From NCBI GenBank assembly GCA_021781535.1, contig JAJXWO010000016.1:1-64000 (forward strand): a stretch of 64,000 nucleotides of DNA, in the 5' to 3' direction. The position numbers and the translations under genes were made by a program. Under the pieces are notes generated by a model. It ran no database searches. It saw only the letters and a program-made list of their open reading frames with translations, and had not been told where the DNA came from. This document shows, in pieces, positions 47,312-55,386 of this stretch. Positions within the stretch are counted from its first letter, which is position 1, and each line of letters starts with the position of its first letter. Source of the DNA: Deltaproteobacteria bacterium (lineage in GTDB: Bacteria > Desulfobacterota > Desulfuromonadia > Geobacterales > Pseudopelobacteraceae).

Positions 47312-48330
47312 GTAATTGATTCCTTTATAATGTCCATATCCCAGGTAGCGGTGACATCAAGAGACAAGGGCGAGACATGACCATGGGAGAGATAATAGTC
47401 TCCGGGAACTGCCAGCATTGCAGCATTATCGCCGCACAAGGAAGGAGTGGGTATCGAAAGCTCAACGCCGAGTTTTTTGCAAAGATCAGCCATACGGCGG
47501 CGCAATCCGCTGTTACAGGCAACCCCTCCCGCGACCACGAGACGAGCCGCACCGGTCTGAAGAATGGCAGCCTCGGTTTTTGCCGCAAGGACATGACAGA
47601 CCGCCTCCTGAAAAGATGCACACAGATCGTCTGCAGCCTGACCAGGGATTGATACAGGGTTTTTCATTGTCTGCTGCAGCACCGCCGTCTTCAAACCACT
47701 GAAGCTAAAGTTGAGGGTACCGTCACGAAGCAGCGGCCTCGGCAAACGAATCGCATCTGGATTGCCGCTCTGGGCCATCCGGTCAATCAGAATCCCGCCA
47801 GGATACGGCATTCCCATGATTTTAGCGCATTTGTCATAGGCCTCACCGGCAGCATCATCGACCGTTCTGCCAAGAGTCGTGTAATGACCAAAGCCCTCAA
47901 CATGATATAATTGGGTATGCCCTCCCGACACAACCAGCGCCAGGAAGGGAAAATCCACCGTATGTTCCAGAAAAGGCGCGAACAAATGACCTTCTATATG
48001 ATGCACACCGATAAAAGGAATTTTTAACGCAACGGCAATGGCCTTGGCTGCCGAGAAACCGACAAGAAGCGCCCCTGACAAGCCGGGCCCGCGGGTGACC
48101 GCAACCCCTTCAAGGTCTTCCATGCCGACGCCGCCATCTTTAAGCGCCTGGCTGACAACCGGCGCCAATGATTCCAGATGTTTTCTGGAAGCGATTTCCG
48201 GAACAACACCTCCATAGGCTGCATGGATGGCAACCTGGGAAGAAATGACGGAGGAGATAATTTCACGGCCGTCGCGCACAATAGCGGCTGCCGTTTCATC
48301 ACAGGAGGTTTCAATTGCAAGAAGAAGCAT
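47308..48330 (-). CDS. tsaD: tRNA N6-adenosine threonylcarbamoyltransferase TsaD
   Basis: 340 residues. It transfers the threonylcarbamoyl group to A37 of ANN-decoding tRNAs. ASKHA-fold motifs: LAIETSCDETAAAIV, AYGGVVPEIASRKHLE, the metal-binding HHIEGHLFAP, LVVSGGHTQLYHV, and VAGGVACNSGLRRRM. With the YrdC-family gene three places downstream it supplies two steps of t6A synthesis. TsaB and TsaE are not in this window. Confidence 0.97.
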   Translation of the reverse strand: MLLLAIETSCDETAAAIVRDGREIISSVISSQVAIHAAYGGVVPEIASRKHLESLAPVVSQALKDGGVGMEDLEGVAVTRGPGLSGALLVGFSAAKAIAVALKIPFIGVHHIEGHLFAPFLEHTVDFPFLALVVSGGHTQLYHVEGFGHYTTLGRTVDDAAGEAYDKCAKIMGMPYPGGILIDRMAQSGNPDAIRLPRPLLRDGTLNFSFSGLKTAVLQQTMKNPVSIPGQAADDLCASFQEAVCHVLAAKTEAAILQTGAARLVVAGGVACNSGLRRRMADLCKKLGVELSIPTPSLCGDNAAMLAVPGDYYLSHGHVSPLSLDVTATWDMDIIKESIT

Positions 48331-48359
48331 TTAGATACGCCTTGTGTATGCGAAACCGA

Positions 48360-49676
48360 TCACAATAAATTTGCTGCCAACTCGGCCAATTCAGAACGTT
48401 CGCCCCTGGTTAATGTCACATGCGCGGCAATCCGTTCTCCCTTGAATTTTTCAACAAGATAGGTCAGGCCGTTGCTGGAGGAGTCAACATACGGATTATC
48501 GATCTGGTACGGGTCACCGGTCAGCACGATCTTGGTCCCTTCGCCGACCCTGGTGACAATCGTCTTTATTTCGTGCGGTGTCAGGTTCTGGGCTTCATCA
48601 ACGATCAAATACTGATTCGGAATCGAACGGCCACGGATATAGGTCAGCGGTTCAATATCGAGGAGACCCATCGCCATCAGCTCCTTATACCCTTTGCTGT
48701 GCCGTTTTTCAGATTCATGCCCGGAAATCAGCAATTCAACATTATCAAAGATCGGCTGCATCCAGGGGGTCAGCTTTTCTTCTATGTCACCCGGCAGGAA
48801 ACCCAGGTCTTTTCCCATTGGAAAAACCGGGCGCGAAACCAACAAACGATTGTAGATATTTTCTTCGGCGGTTTTATGAAGACCGGCAGCAATTGCAAGC
48901 AGCGTCTTTCCGGTTCCTGCCTTACCCACCAGCGTCACCAGTTTGATACTGTCATCCATCAGTACGTCAAGGGCGAAGGACTGCTCCCGGTTACGCGGAA
49001 AAAGACTCCAGATCCCCTCCTTTGGCACCTTGTGAACGGGGACAATCCGGGAGTTGTCAGGATCGTTACGACAGATGGCAGAATGATTCGGGTTTTCACT
49101 GTCAACAATTGTAATAAATTCATTCGGAGCCAGATCAGCCGGCGCCTCAAGCCACCCCTGACCATAGTATCGATCAATTGCTTCCGGGGGCACCTCAATC
49201 GATCGTGTCCCGGAATAGAGATCCTGAATATCGACCTTGTCCGACTCGTAGTCTTCCGCTATCAATCCGATAGCATCAGCCTTGATCCGCAGGTTAGAGT
49301 CCTTGGTTACAAAAATAGTTTCGGTATCTGGAAAACGATCGCGGACATCCTGAGCGACAGCAATTATCCGGTTATCGCCATTATCCACCCGCAGGTCAAC
49401 CGGCAGATTCTTGAAATATTTTTCAGCAAACATCTCGATCCGCAGCGTTCCGCCGCCGGGCATGGTAACACCACCCGCAAGAGATCCCTTCTCCCGCATT
49501 GAATCCAGAATCCGTGAAACCATCCGGGCATTACGGCCCGTTTCGTTCATATCTTTTTTGAAGCGATCAATCTCTTCAATAACCGTAATCGGGATAATAA
49601 TGTTGTTATCCTGAAATCTGAACAACGACTGAGGATCGTGCAGCAATACGTTCGTGTCAAGGATGAAGTTTTTCAT
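48360..49676 (-). CDS. PIN domain and PhoH family ATPase
   Basis: 438 residues from the ATG at 49676 (MKNFILDTNVLLHDP), with AGGGGA upstream; 17 codons before it are dropped. The N-terminal PIN nuclease domain (about 1-130) has the acidic residues in LDTNVLLHD, VIEEIDRFK and FVTKDSNLRIKADAIG. The C-terminal PhoH NTPase has LVGKAGTGKTLLAIAAG near 250 and LIVDEAQNLTPHEIKTIVTR. PIN-PhoH (PhoH2) proteins of this arrangement act as RNA helicase/ribonucleases in mycobacteria. It precedes tsaD by 29 bases. Confidence 0.92.
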   Translation of the reverse strand: MKNFILDTNVLLHDPQSLFRFQDNNIIIPITVIEEIDRFKKDMNETGRNARMVSRILDSMREKGSLAGGVTMPGGGTLRIEMFAEKYFKNLPVDLRVDNGDNRIIAVAQDVRDRFPDTETIFVTKDSNLRIKADAIGLIAEDYESDKVDIQDLYSGTRSIEVPPEAIDRYYGQGWLEAPADLAPNEFITIVDSENPNHSAICRNDPDNSRIVPVHKVPKEGIWSLFPRNREQSFALDVLMDDSIKLVTLVGKAGTGKTLLAIAAGLHKTAEENIYNRLLVSRPVFPMGKDLGFLPGDIEEKLTPWMQPIFDNVELLISGHESEKRHSKGYKELMAMGLLDIEPLTYIRGRSIPNQYLIVDEAQNLTPHEIKTIVTRVGEGTKIVLTGDPYQIDNPYVDSSSNGLTYLVEKFKGERIAAHVTLTRGERSELAELAANLL

Positions 49677-49739
49677 GAGTCCCCTTCTGAATATAGTAAA
49701 TACGGCAATACGCCGGAACAAAATCAACTACAAACTGTT

Positions 49740-50891
49740 TCATGCCGATTTTCTTATTTTATCGATGCATTGTACAACGGCATCAGAAAAGAATGCAATC
49801 TCTTCACGTGTCGTAGACCACCCCGGGCTCATACGTACCGTGCCGCCGGGAAATGTTCCCAGTGTGCGATGTGCCATGGGAGCACAATGCAACCCGGCCC
49901 GGACGGCAATATCAAAACCATGGTCGAGTTCTGCGGCCAGCAGCGTCGAATCAACACCGGAAGCGGTAAATGAGAGTACCGAGCAACGGGCGGACGGATC
50001 TGAAGGGCCGTAGATCGTCACCCCGGGAATATTTCTCAATACCTGTTCAGCCTGATTAAGCAGAGCGTGCTCATGTTCAAAGCCAGCTGCAAGGCCTCGC
50101 TCAAGGATAAATTCAATGCCGGCCCGCAAACCGGCAATACCGGGAAGATTATGAGTGCCGGCCTCAAAACCGTCCGGGACGACACGCGGCTGATCCTCAG
50201 CGGTTGAATGACTGCCCGTCCCCCCGTGAATAACCGGTTTGAGTGATACGTGAGGCGCGACATAGAGCAGCCCCGTTCCGCCCGGCCCCAACAATCCCTT
50301 GTGACCGGGAACCGCCAATAGATCAATGGCGAGGTGTTCAACATCAATCGGCAGATAACCGGCCGACTGCGCCGCATCAAGCAGAAAAAAAGCGCCGGTT
50401 TCGGCACAGAGTTCCGCCAATTCCCGTATTGGCTGGATAGCACCACAAACATTGGACACGTGGCTGACAGCGATCATCCGTGTATTTGCCTGCACAGCCT
50501 GTCTGATATTTTCAACAGAAACCACACCGTCGGAACCAGCCGTGATGATAGACAACTCCACACCATTGTTTCGAAGCGCATAGAGCGGCCGCAACAGGGA
50601 ATTGTGTTCCATGGAAGTTGTAATAACATGGTCGCCGGCAGCAAGGGTACCCTGCAGAGCCAGATTGAGGGCTCCGGTAGCATTCTGCGTAAATATGATC
50701 CGGGACGAATCAGAAATCGAAAAAAATCGGGCGACTGTTTCACGTGCCTGAAAAATGATGCGCCCCGCTTCAAGAGAGCGACGATATCCGCCTCGGCCGG
50801 GTGAAGCGCCAACGTCACGCATCGCGTGGAGAACTGCTTCATAAACGATCTCAGGTTTAGGGTAGGAAGTAGCGGCGTTATCTAGATACAC
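49740..50891 (-). CDS. Class V aminotransferase-fold cysteine desulfurase
   Basis: 383 residues starting at the GTG at 50891 (read Met-YLDNAATSYPKP), where AAGGA is 7 bases upstream; the longer frame overlaps the beta-helix gene. PLP-enzyme motifs: GASPGRGGYRRS, VISTSMEHNSLLRPL-type region with the conserved His, FFLLDAAQSAGYLP, the PLP Lys in VPGHKGLLGPGGTGLLY, and the catalytic Cys in RAGLHCAPMAHRTLG. It resembles the subgroup of cysteine desulfurase-like proteins that is not part of an isc or suf operon. Sulfur transfer is likely, but the acceptor is unknown. It lies 14 bases after the beta-helix gene. Confidence 0.87.
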   Translation of the reverse strand: MYLDNAATSYPKPEIVYEAVLHAMRDVGASPGRGGYRRSLEAGRIIFQARETVARFFSISDSSRIIFTQNATGALNLALQGTLAAGDHVITTSMEHNSLLRPLYALRNNGVELSIITAGSDGVVSVENIRQAVQANTRMIAVSHVSNVCGAIQPIRELAELCAETGAFFLLDAAQSAGYLPIDVEHLAIDLLAVPGHKGLLGPGGTGLLYVAPHVSLKPVIHGGTGSHSTAEDQPRVVPDGFEAGTHNLPGIAGLRAGIEFILERGLAAGFEHEHALLNQAEQVLRNIPGVTIYGPSDPSARCSVLSFTASGVDSTLLAAELDHGFDIAVRAGLHCAPMAHRTLGTFPGGTVRMSPGWSTTREEIAFFSDAVVQCIDKIRKSA

Positions 50892-50905
50892 TGGAAATTC
50901 CTTTA

Positions 50906-51982
50906 TTATTGCATCAACTGCGGCTTTTCGTTTAACCACGGAAAAACTTGGACAGCACCGACATTTTTATTCTGAAGTACGCTATAAATCTTTTGCCTGA
51001 TCAGCGACGGGTCAGTTCCCCCCCACCAATTTTGTCGGGCACTGACAACCTCGCACCCGGCATTGTACAAATTATAGCCACCATTTGAGGCAAAGGCATT
51101 ATACAAAAAAAGGGCCTGGCCATCTTCAGTGCGTAGCGCATCCTGAAGATTATCTGCAAACAGGCTGCGCTCGATTTTGATCCGTGAACCTTGAAGATGC
51201 AGGGCTGTCTGTCCGTTTCTCAGAAAACGGGACAGAAATATCTGCCCTTCTCCGCCTTTGATCTGCGCTCCAAAGGCGTTGCCGGAGAATTCTCCACCGG
51301 TGATCTTGAGCCGGCACTCATCCGCTTCAAATCCGGTTTGTTGGTTGTTAATAATTTTCGATGCCACAAGCACAGCAGCAGATTTATTGAAGATACAGCC
51401 ACGTTGACAGGAGGCAATTGTCATGTCCGTGCCGTCAAATTCGCTGTTATAGATCTCAATCCCGGTTTCTGAATCCGAAATAGTGCCGCCGGATATCTGC
51501 ACAATCCCGTCATGAGACAGCAATGCGGTCTGCGCCTGCATTATTGAAACAGACGTTAGTGCGACTTTGGAATACCTGATATCGATGCCAATTTCAGCGT
51601 TCTCAATACGACAGTGTTCAAGTAAATTCCCTTTTTCTGTCGTGAGGAAAACAACCCCTCCCCAGGATCCGCGCATCGGTTTTGACAGATTAGATGCCAG
51701 AAAAATCGGCCGTTCAGAGGTACCTGCAGCATGGAGGCGGCCTTGAATGATCAGGGTCGGAAGCTGCTGAGCGGCAGTACCAGCAAAGCGTATAACCGCT
51801 CCCGGCTCTATGCGCAATGTCGCATGAGGAGCCACCACAACGAACCCGCGAACGAGTATTGGGCCTCTCCAGGTGACATCCTCGGTCAGCACCGCCCCGT
51901 CATATACTACGGCAGCCGGTTCGGCGGCCATTGAGAGTGTTGTTAGCAAGAAAAAGATACAGACAGTAAAAAGAGTTTTCAC
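50906..51982 (-). CDS. Secreted right-handed beta-helix repeat protein
   Basis: 358 residues from the GTG at 51982, chosen because GGAGAT lies just upstream and a signal peptide (VKTLFTVCIFFLLTTLSMAA) starts there; the ATG at 52021 would add a charged lead. The mature part repeats short strands of parallel beta-helix type: LRIEPGAVIRF, AGTSERPIFLAS, EHCRIENAEIGIDIRYSK, GTISDSETGIEIYNS, GGEFSGNAFGAQIKGG, RFLRNGQTALHLQGSRI. Such proteins bind or cleave polysaccharides, but no catalytic residues can be assigned. Near the C-terminus it reads ARQNWWGGTDP, a motif seen in several predicted parallel beta-helix envelope proteins. Confidence 0.78.
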   Translation of the reverse strand: MKTLFTVCIFFLLTTLSMAAEPAAVVYDGAVLTEDVTWRGPILVRGFVVVAPHATLRIEPGAVIRFAGTAAQQLPTLIIQGRLHAAGTSERPIFLASNLSKPMRGSWGGVVFLTTEKGNLLEHCRIENAEIGIDIRYSKVALTSVSIMQAQTALLSHDGIVQISGGTISDSETGIEIYNSEFDGTDMTIASCQRGCIFNKSAAVLVASKIINNQQTGFEADECRLKITGGEFSGNAFGAQIKGGEGQIFLSRFLRNGQTALHLQGSRIKIERSLFADNLQDALRTEDGQALFLYNAFASNGGYNLYNAGCEVVSARQNWWGGTDPSLIRQKIYSVLQNKNVGAVQVFPWLNEKPQLMQ

Positions 51983-52138
51983 TCGGGATCTCCACATAAT
52001 CAAGTACCGAACCATTACCATGATTAATCCAAACTGTAAATTTAATGTTGTTTTTTCATTAGAATATCTGCCGGTTACCCTTTATTATTAATCTTTTCAA
52101 GCCCTTTCAAGATGTTATCTGTGCACGAAATATAATTG

Positions 52139-52193
52139 TTGACAGCACATACATGTTGTGGTTTATTTCAGCACCCCCCACTAAATATAGTGT
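52139..52193 (+). promoter_or_regulatory. nrdJ promoter with NrdR-box-like operator
   Basis: TTGACA (52139-52144), 17 bases, then TTTATT (52162-52167) make a plausible housekeeping promoter about 100 bases before nrdJ. Just past the expected transcription start lies CCACTAAATATAGTGT (52178-52193), agreeing at 14 of 16 positions with the NrdR consensus ACACTATATATAGTGT. A weaker CACA...TGTG site (52146-52160) sits in the promoter spacer, centred about 33 bases upstream. Paired NrdR boxes over ribonucleotide reductase promoters are the rule. The nrdR gene is not in the window. Confidence 0.65.
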
Positions 52194-52266
52194 TTATTGA
52201 ATTAATTCCGGACTACATAAAATTATTCAGAATTACCAGCATTTGTGAAATACAAGGAGATTAATT

Positions 52267-54504
52267 ATGAAAAAGAATCCCACACCGGACACTATCCCCG
52301 GTCTGACCAAAAATGCTGCAACCGTATTGGAAAAGCGCTATCTGCGGCGTGATGAAACAGGCAAAGTTCTTGAAATGCCAGCCGACATGTTTCGACGTGT
52401 CGCTGACACAATTGCTGCTGCTGATAAAAAGTTTGACAAGAAAGCTGATGTAAAAAGTTTATCTGATACTTTTTATCGCATGATGACCAGCTTTGAATTT
52501 CTTCCCAACTCACCTACCCTGATGAATGCCGGTCGTCCTCTGGGGCAACTTTCGGCCTGCTTTGTTCTACCGGTAGGCGACTCTATGGAAGAGATCTTTG
52601 ACGCTGTTAAATTTACCGCTCTGATTCACAAATCGGGCGGCGGTACCGGTTTTTCATTTTCCCGCCTGAGACCCGCCAACGATGTCGTCAGTACAACCAC
52701 CGGCATATCCAGCGGACCGCTCTCATTTATGCGCGTATTTGATGTTGCCACCGAAACCATAAAACAGGGTGGTACCAGGCGCGGCGCAAACATGGCTATT
52801 TTACGGGTCGATCATCCCAACGTGATGGATTTCATCATGTGCAAGGCCGACCAGAAACAACTCAATAATTTCAACATTTCAGTCGGACTTACCGAAAAAT
52901 TCATGCAGGCCGTCGAACGGGATGAGGAATATGACCTCATTAATCCCCGTGACAAAAAGGTCTGCGGCAGCCTTAATGCCCGCAAGGTATTCCAGCGTAT
53001 TGTCAAACAGGCCTGGGAAAACGGCGAACCCGGAATTGTCTTTCTTGACCGCTTGAATCGCGATAATCCGACACCTCTGGTTGGTGAAATCGAATCTACC
53101 AACCCCTGTGGCGAGCAGCCTTTGCTGCCATATGAATCCTGCAACCTTGGCTCTATCAATCTGGGCAGCTTCATCAAAGACGGTACGGTAGACTGGAAAA
53201 AACTGCGGGAAACCATCCATCATGCTGTCCACTTTCTCGACAACGTTATTGAGGCTAACAATTATCCACTGCAGCAGATTCATGACATGACTCATGCCAA
53301 CCGCAAGATCGGGCTTGGTGTCATGGGCTGGGCCGACATGCTGATTTTGCTGGGAATCCCTTACTGCTCTGACGAAGCGGTAAAGCTTGGCAAGAAGGTG
53401 ATGAAATTCATTAATGACGAAGGACACCTGGCATCTCAGGAACTCGGCAAAATCCGTGGTTCGTTCCCCAACTTCAAAGGCTCGATTTTTGACAAAAAAG
53501 GGGCGCCCCCGCAAAGAAATGCAACCGTTACTACCATTGCTCCAACAGGAACCATTTCCATTATTGCCAATGCATCCTCCGGTGTGGAGCCGCTTTTTGC
53601 CGTTTCCTACATCCGTACCGTCATGGATAAGAACATCCTTGTAGAGGTCAACCCGATTTTCGAGAAAATCGCAAAAGCGCGGGGTTTCTTTTCGGAAGCC
53701 CTCATGCAGAAGATAGCCGAGCATGGTACCGTTCAGGAGATAGCAGAAATTCCGGAAGATATCCGCAACGTGTTTGTGACCTCACACGAAATCAGCCCTG
53801 AATATCACATTCAGATGCAGTCTGCCTTCCAGCTTTACACCGACAATGCTGTTTCAAAGACAGTGAATTTTTCAAATTCCGCTACCATTGAGGATGTTGA
53901 AAATGTCTATATGCTTGCATACGAAACTGGCTGCAAGGGTGTCACAATCTATCGGGATGGCTCCAGAGACGAACAAGTACTTTCAACCGGGAAAAAAGAA
54001 GAGCAGGCAACTATTGCCGCCACACCGGTTGAAGATGACAAGAAAGCTGTCAAACGGGAACGTCCCAAAGCGCTTAAAGGGTGTACCCATCAAATGCAAA
54101 CCGGATGCGGCCCACTTTATGTCACTATCAACGAAGATAATAATGGGTTGTTTGAGCTATTTACCACAATGGGTAAAGCCGGCGGATGTGCCGCCTCTCA
54201 GAGTGAAGCAATCGGTCGTATGGTATCACTCGCCTGGCGCAGTGGTGTTCAGGCTCGGCAAGTAGTAAAGCAGCTTCTGGGAATCTCCTGCCATTGTCCG
54301 TCAGGCTTTGGGGACAATCGGGTCCTTTCCTGTGCTGATGCGGTAGCAAAAGCAATCCAGAACCATTTGATAGACAATGGCTATGATATTGACAACGAGT
54401 CTGCCCAACATGAACGCGGAGCCTGCCCCGAGTGCGGCGGTATCGTAGAACACGAGGGTGGCTGTTCCGTCTGCCATGTCTGCGGCTACTCTGAGTGTGC
54501 GTAA
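52267..54504 (+). CDS. nrdJ: Adenosylcobalamin-dependent (class II) ribonucleotide reductase
   Basis: 745 residues. It reduces ribonucleotides using coenzyme B12, so it works with or without oxygen. Motifs: FLPNSPTLMNAG, LSACFVLPVGDSM, HKSGGGTGFSFSRLRP, TKQGG-type loop (IKQGGTRRGANMA), the radical-site NPCGEQPLLPYESCNLGS near 279-296, and GLGVMGWADML. A TSCPD-like module (LKGCTHQMQTGCGPLYVTIN, then GGCAASQSEAIGRM) and a zinc-ribbon tail with two CxxC pairs (CPEC, CHVC) follow. ACAAGGAG lies ahead of the ATG. No other reductase class is visible here, and no cobalamin riboswitch is recognisable upstream. Confidence 0.96.
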   Translation: MKKNPTPDTIPGLTKNAATVLEKRYLRRDETGKVLEMPADMFRRVADTIAAADKKFDKKADVKSLSDTFYRMMTSFEFLPNSPTLMNAGRPLGQLSACFVLPVGDSMEEIFDAVKFTALIHKSGGGTGFSFSRLRPANDVVSTTTGISSGPLSFMRVFDVATETIKQGGTRRGANMAILRVDHPNVMDFIMCKADQKQLNNFNISVGLTEKFMQAVERDEEYDLINPRDKKVCGSLNARKVFQRIVKQAWENGEPGIVFLDRLNRDNPTPLVGEIESTNPCGEQPLLPYESCNLGSINLGSFIKDGTVDWKKLRETIHHAVHFLDNVIEANNYPLQQIHDMTHANRKIGLGVMGWADMLILLGIPYCSDEAVKLGKKVMKFINDEGHLASQELGKIRGSFPNFKGSIFDKKGAPPQRNATVTTIAPTGTISIIANASSGVEPLFAVSYIRTVMDKNILVEVNPIFEKIAKARGFFSEALMQKIAEHGTVQEIAEIPEDIRNVFVTSHEISPEYHIQMQSAFQLYTDNAVSKTVNFSNSATIEDVENVYMLAYETGCKGVTIYRDGSRDEQVLSTGKKEEQATIAATPVEDDKKAVKRERPKALKGCTHQMQTGCGPLYVTINEDNNGLFELFTTMGKAGGCAASQSEAIGRMVSLAWRSGVQARQVVKQLLGISCHCPSGFGDNRVLSCADAVAKAIQNHLIDNGYDIDNESAQHERGACPECGGIVEHEGGCSVCHVCGYSECA

Positions 54505-54519
54505 TTATTTACACCTATA

Positions 54520-54568
54520 CCACAAGATACTTGACATACATCTAAATCTTGTGGCATAAATGTCAAGT
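54520..54568 (+). promoter_or_regulatory. Two interlocked 9-bp inverted repeats over a promoter-like element
   Basis: Arm A CCACAAGAT (54520-54528) is complementary to A' ATCTTGTGG (54546-54554). Arm B ACTTGACAT (54529-54537) is complementary to B' ATGTCAAGT (54560-54568). Both are perfect over 9 bp and are arranged A-B-A'-B'. The two hairpins are mutually exclusive as simple stems; with no spacer between A and B, a classic pseudoknot would be strained. Arm B contains TTGACA, with GCATAA or CATAAA 17-18 bases on, so it may also be the tRNA-Asp promoter with overlapping operators. Confidence 0.6.
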
Positions 54569-54587
54569 TAAACTGATTACTCGTCAA

Positions 54588-54664
54588 GGGGTTGTAGCTC
54601 AGTTGGTTAGAGTGCCAGCCTGTCACGCCGGAAGTGGCGTGTTCGAGCCCCGTCAACCCCGCCA
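54588..54664 (+). tRNA. tRNA-Asp (anticodon GTC), encoded CCA
   Basis: The 77-base cloverleaf has acceptor stem GGGGTTG / CAACCCC, discriminator G and genomic CCA. The D arm is GCTC...GAGT, the anticodon loop is CTGTCAC with GTC, and the T loop is TTCGAGC. The anticodon stem has an A-C mismatch at 29/41 and the T stem a T-C mismatch at 52/62; position 48 is G where a pyrimidine is usual. It is clearly tRNA-Asp in identity but less regular than normal. A strong terminator follows. Confidence 0.9.
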
Positions 54665-54670
54665 TTAATA

Positions 54671-54708
54671 AAAAAAGGTGCCTGCAATGGCACCTTTTTT
54701 TGTTTTTT
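54671..54708 (+). terminator. Intrinsic terminator after tRNA-Asp
   Basis: A 12-bp stem AAAAAAGGTGCC / GGCACCTTTTTT (54671-54682, 54689-54700) with loop TGCAAT, followed by TGTTTTTT. The A-tract on the other side makes it potentially bidirectional, but the nearest minus-strand gene ends over 100 bases away. Confidence 0.9.
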
Positions 54709-54816
54709 ATCAGTTTAAGCCTCAAAACGGTATCGAGCATCATTCAGTGAGTAGATCGTTATTTTCCCACTTTCTCCGAATGCCTCTGTACAGTACCCAA
54801 ACCACTTACAAAGTTC

Positions 54817-55269
54817 CTACCTCAGCCCCATACGGCTAAGAATGATGCCCATAAATTTGTTCATCGGATTATTACGGGAAAGAAAAGGTATGACCGGAGA
54901 CTTTCTGGTTCCAATTGAATCGAGCATCCGCTCCAACTCCGGACTACCTCCACATACGATCCCCTGCCTGAAAGCCTGAAGAGCTTCATACGTATTTCCC
55001 GCAACAAGATAGACTTTCCCGAGATAGAGATAGTGGAGAGGGTTGCCTGGATCGTGTTCTATTGCAGTACGGCATAGTTCATAGGCACGGGTGATTTGAC
55101 CACGTTGCTTGGCAATACAGAACCCGAGGCGGGAATACCAGATTGGATCATCCCAAATACTGAGGGCCTTTTCCAGACAGGCAAGTGCTGCCAAGACATT
55201 GTTCTGTTCAAGTTCCCGTTGTGCCAGTTCAAATTGCTTTTGGGCAATGGTGCCTGTTTCCGGATCCAT
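54817..55269 (-). CDS. Small TPR protein, unknown function
   Basis: 150 residues from the ATG at 55269, with GGAGGTT 5 bases upstream. Three to four TPR motifs are visible: FELAQRELEQNNVLAALACL, WYSRLGFCIAKQRGQITRAY, NPLHYLYLGKVYLVAGN and YEALQAFRQGI. No signal peptide is present, so it is a cytoplasmic adaptor. The C-terminal ~30 residues (FLSRNNPMNKFMGIILSRMG) are a separate basic, hydrophobic tail conserved in short Geobacter TPR proteins as far as I recall. It follows the NtrC-type regulator by about 120 bases. Confidence 0.75.
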   Translation of the reverse strand: MDPETGTIAQKQFELAQRELEQNNVLAALACLEKALSIWDDPIWYSRLGFCIAKQRGQITRAYELCRTAIEHDPGNPLHYLYLGKVYLVAGNTYEALQAFRQGIVCGGSPELERMLDSIGTRKSPVIPFLSRNNPMNKFMGIILSRMGLR

Positions 55270-55386
55270 CGTAACCTCCAAAAAAATGAGCGTCCTCCGT
55301 CAGCATAAGACTTGTCACCAATCCCGCCCTCAGTCTGTCACCTTCCGGTCCCGGATTCGTAGCTAATCGAATCGACAAAATACAAT

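Noticed and set aside
52022-52266. Cobalamin riboswitch upstream of nrdJ
   Set aside because: No B12-box-like sequence or suitable length of structured leader; a promoter and NrdR-like box fill the region.
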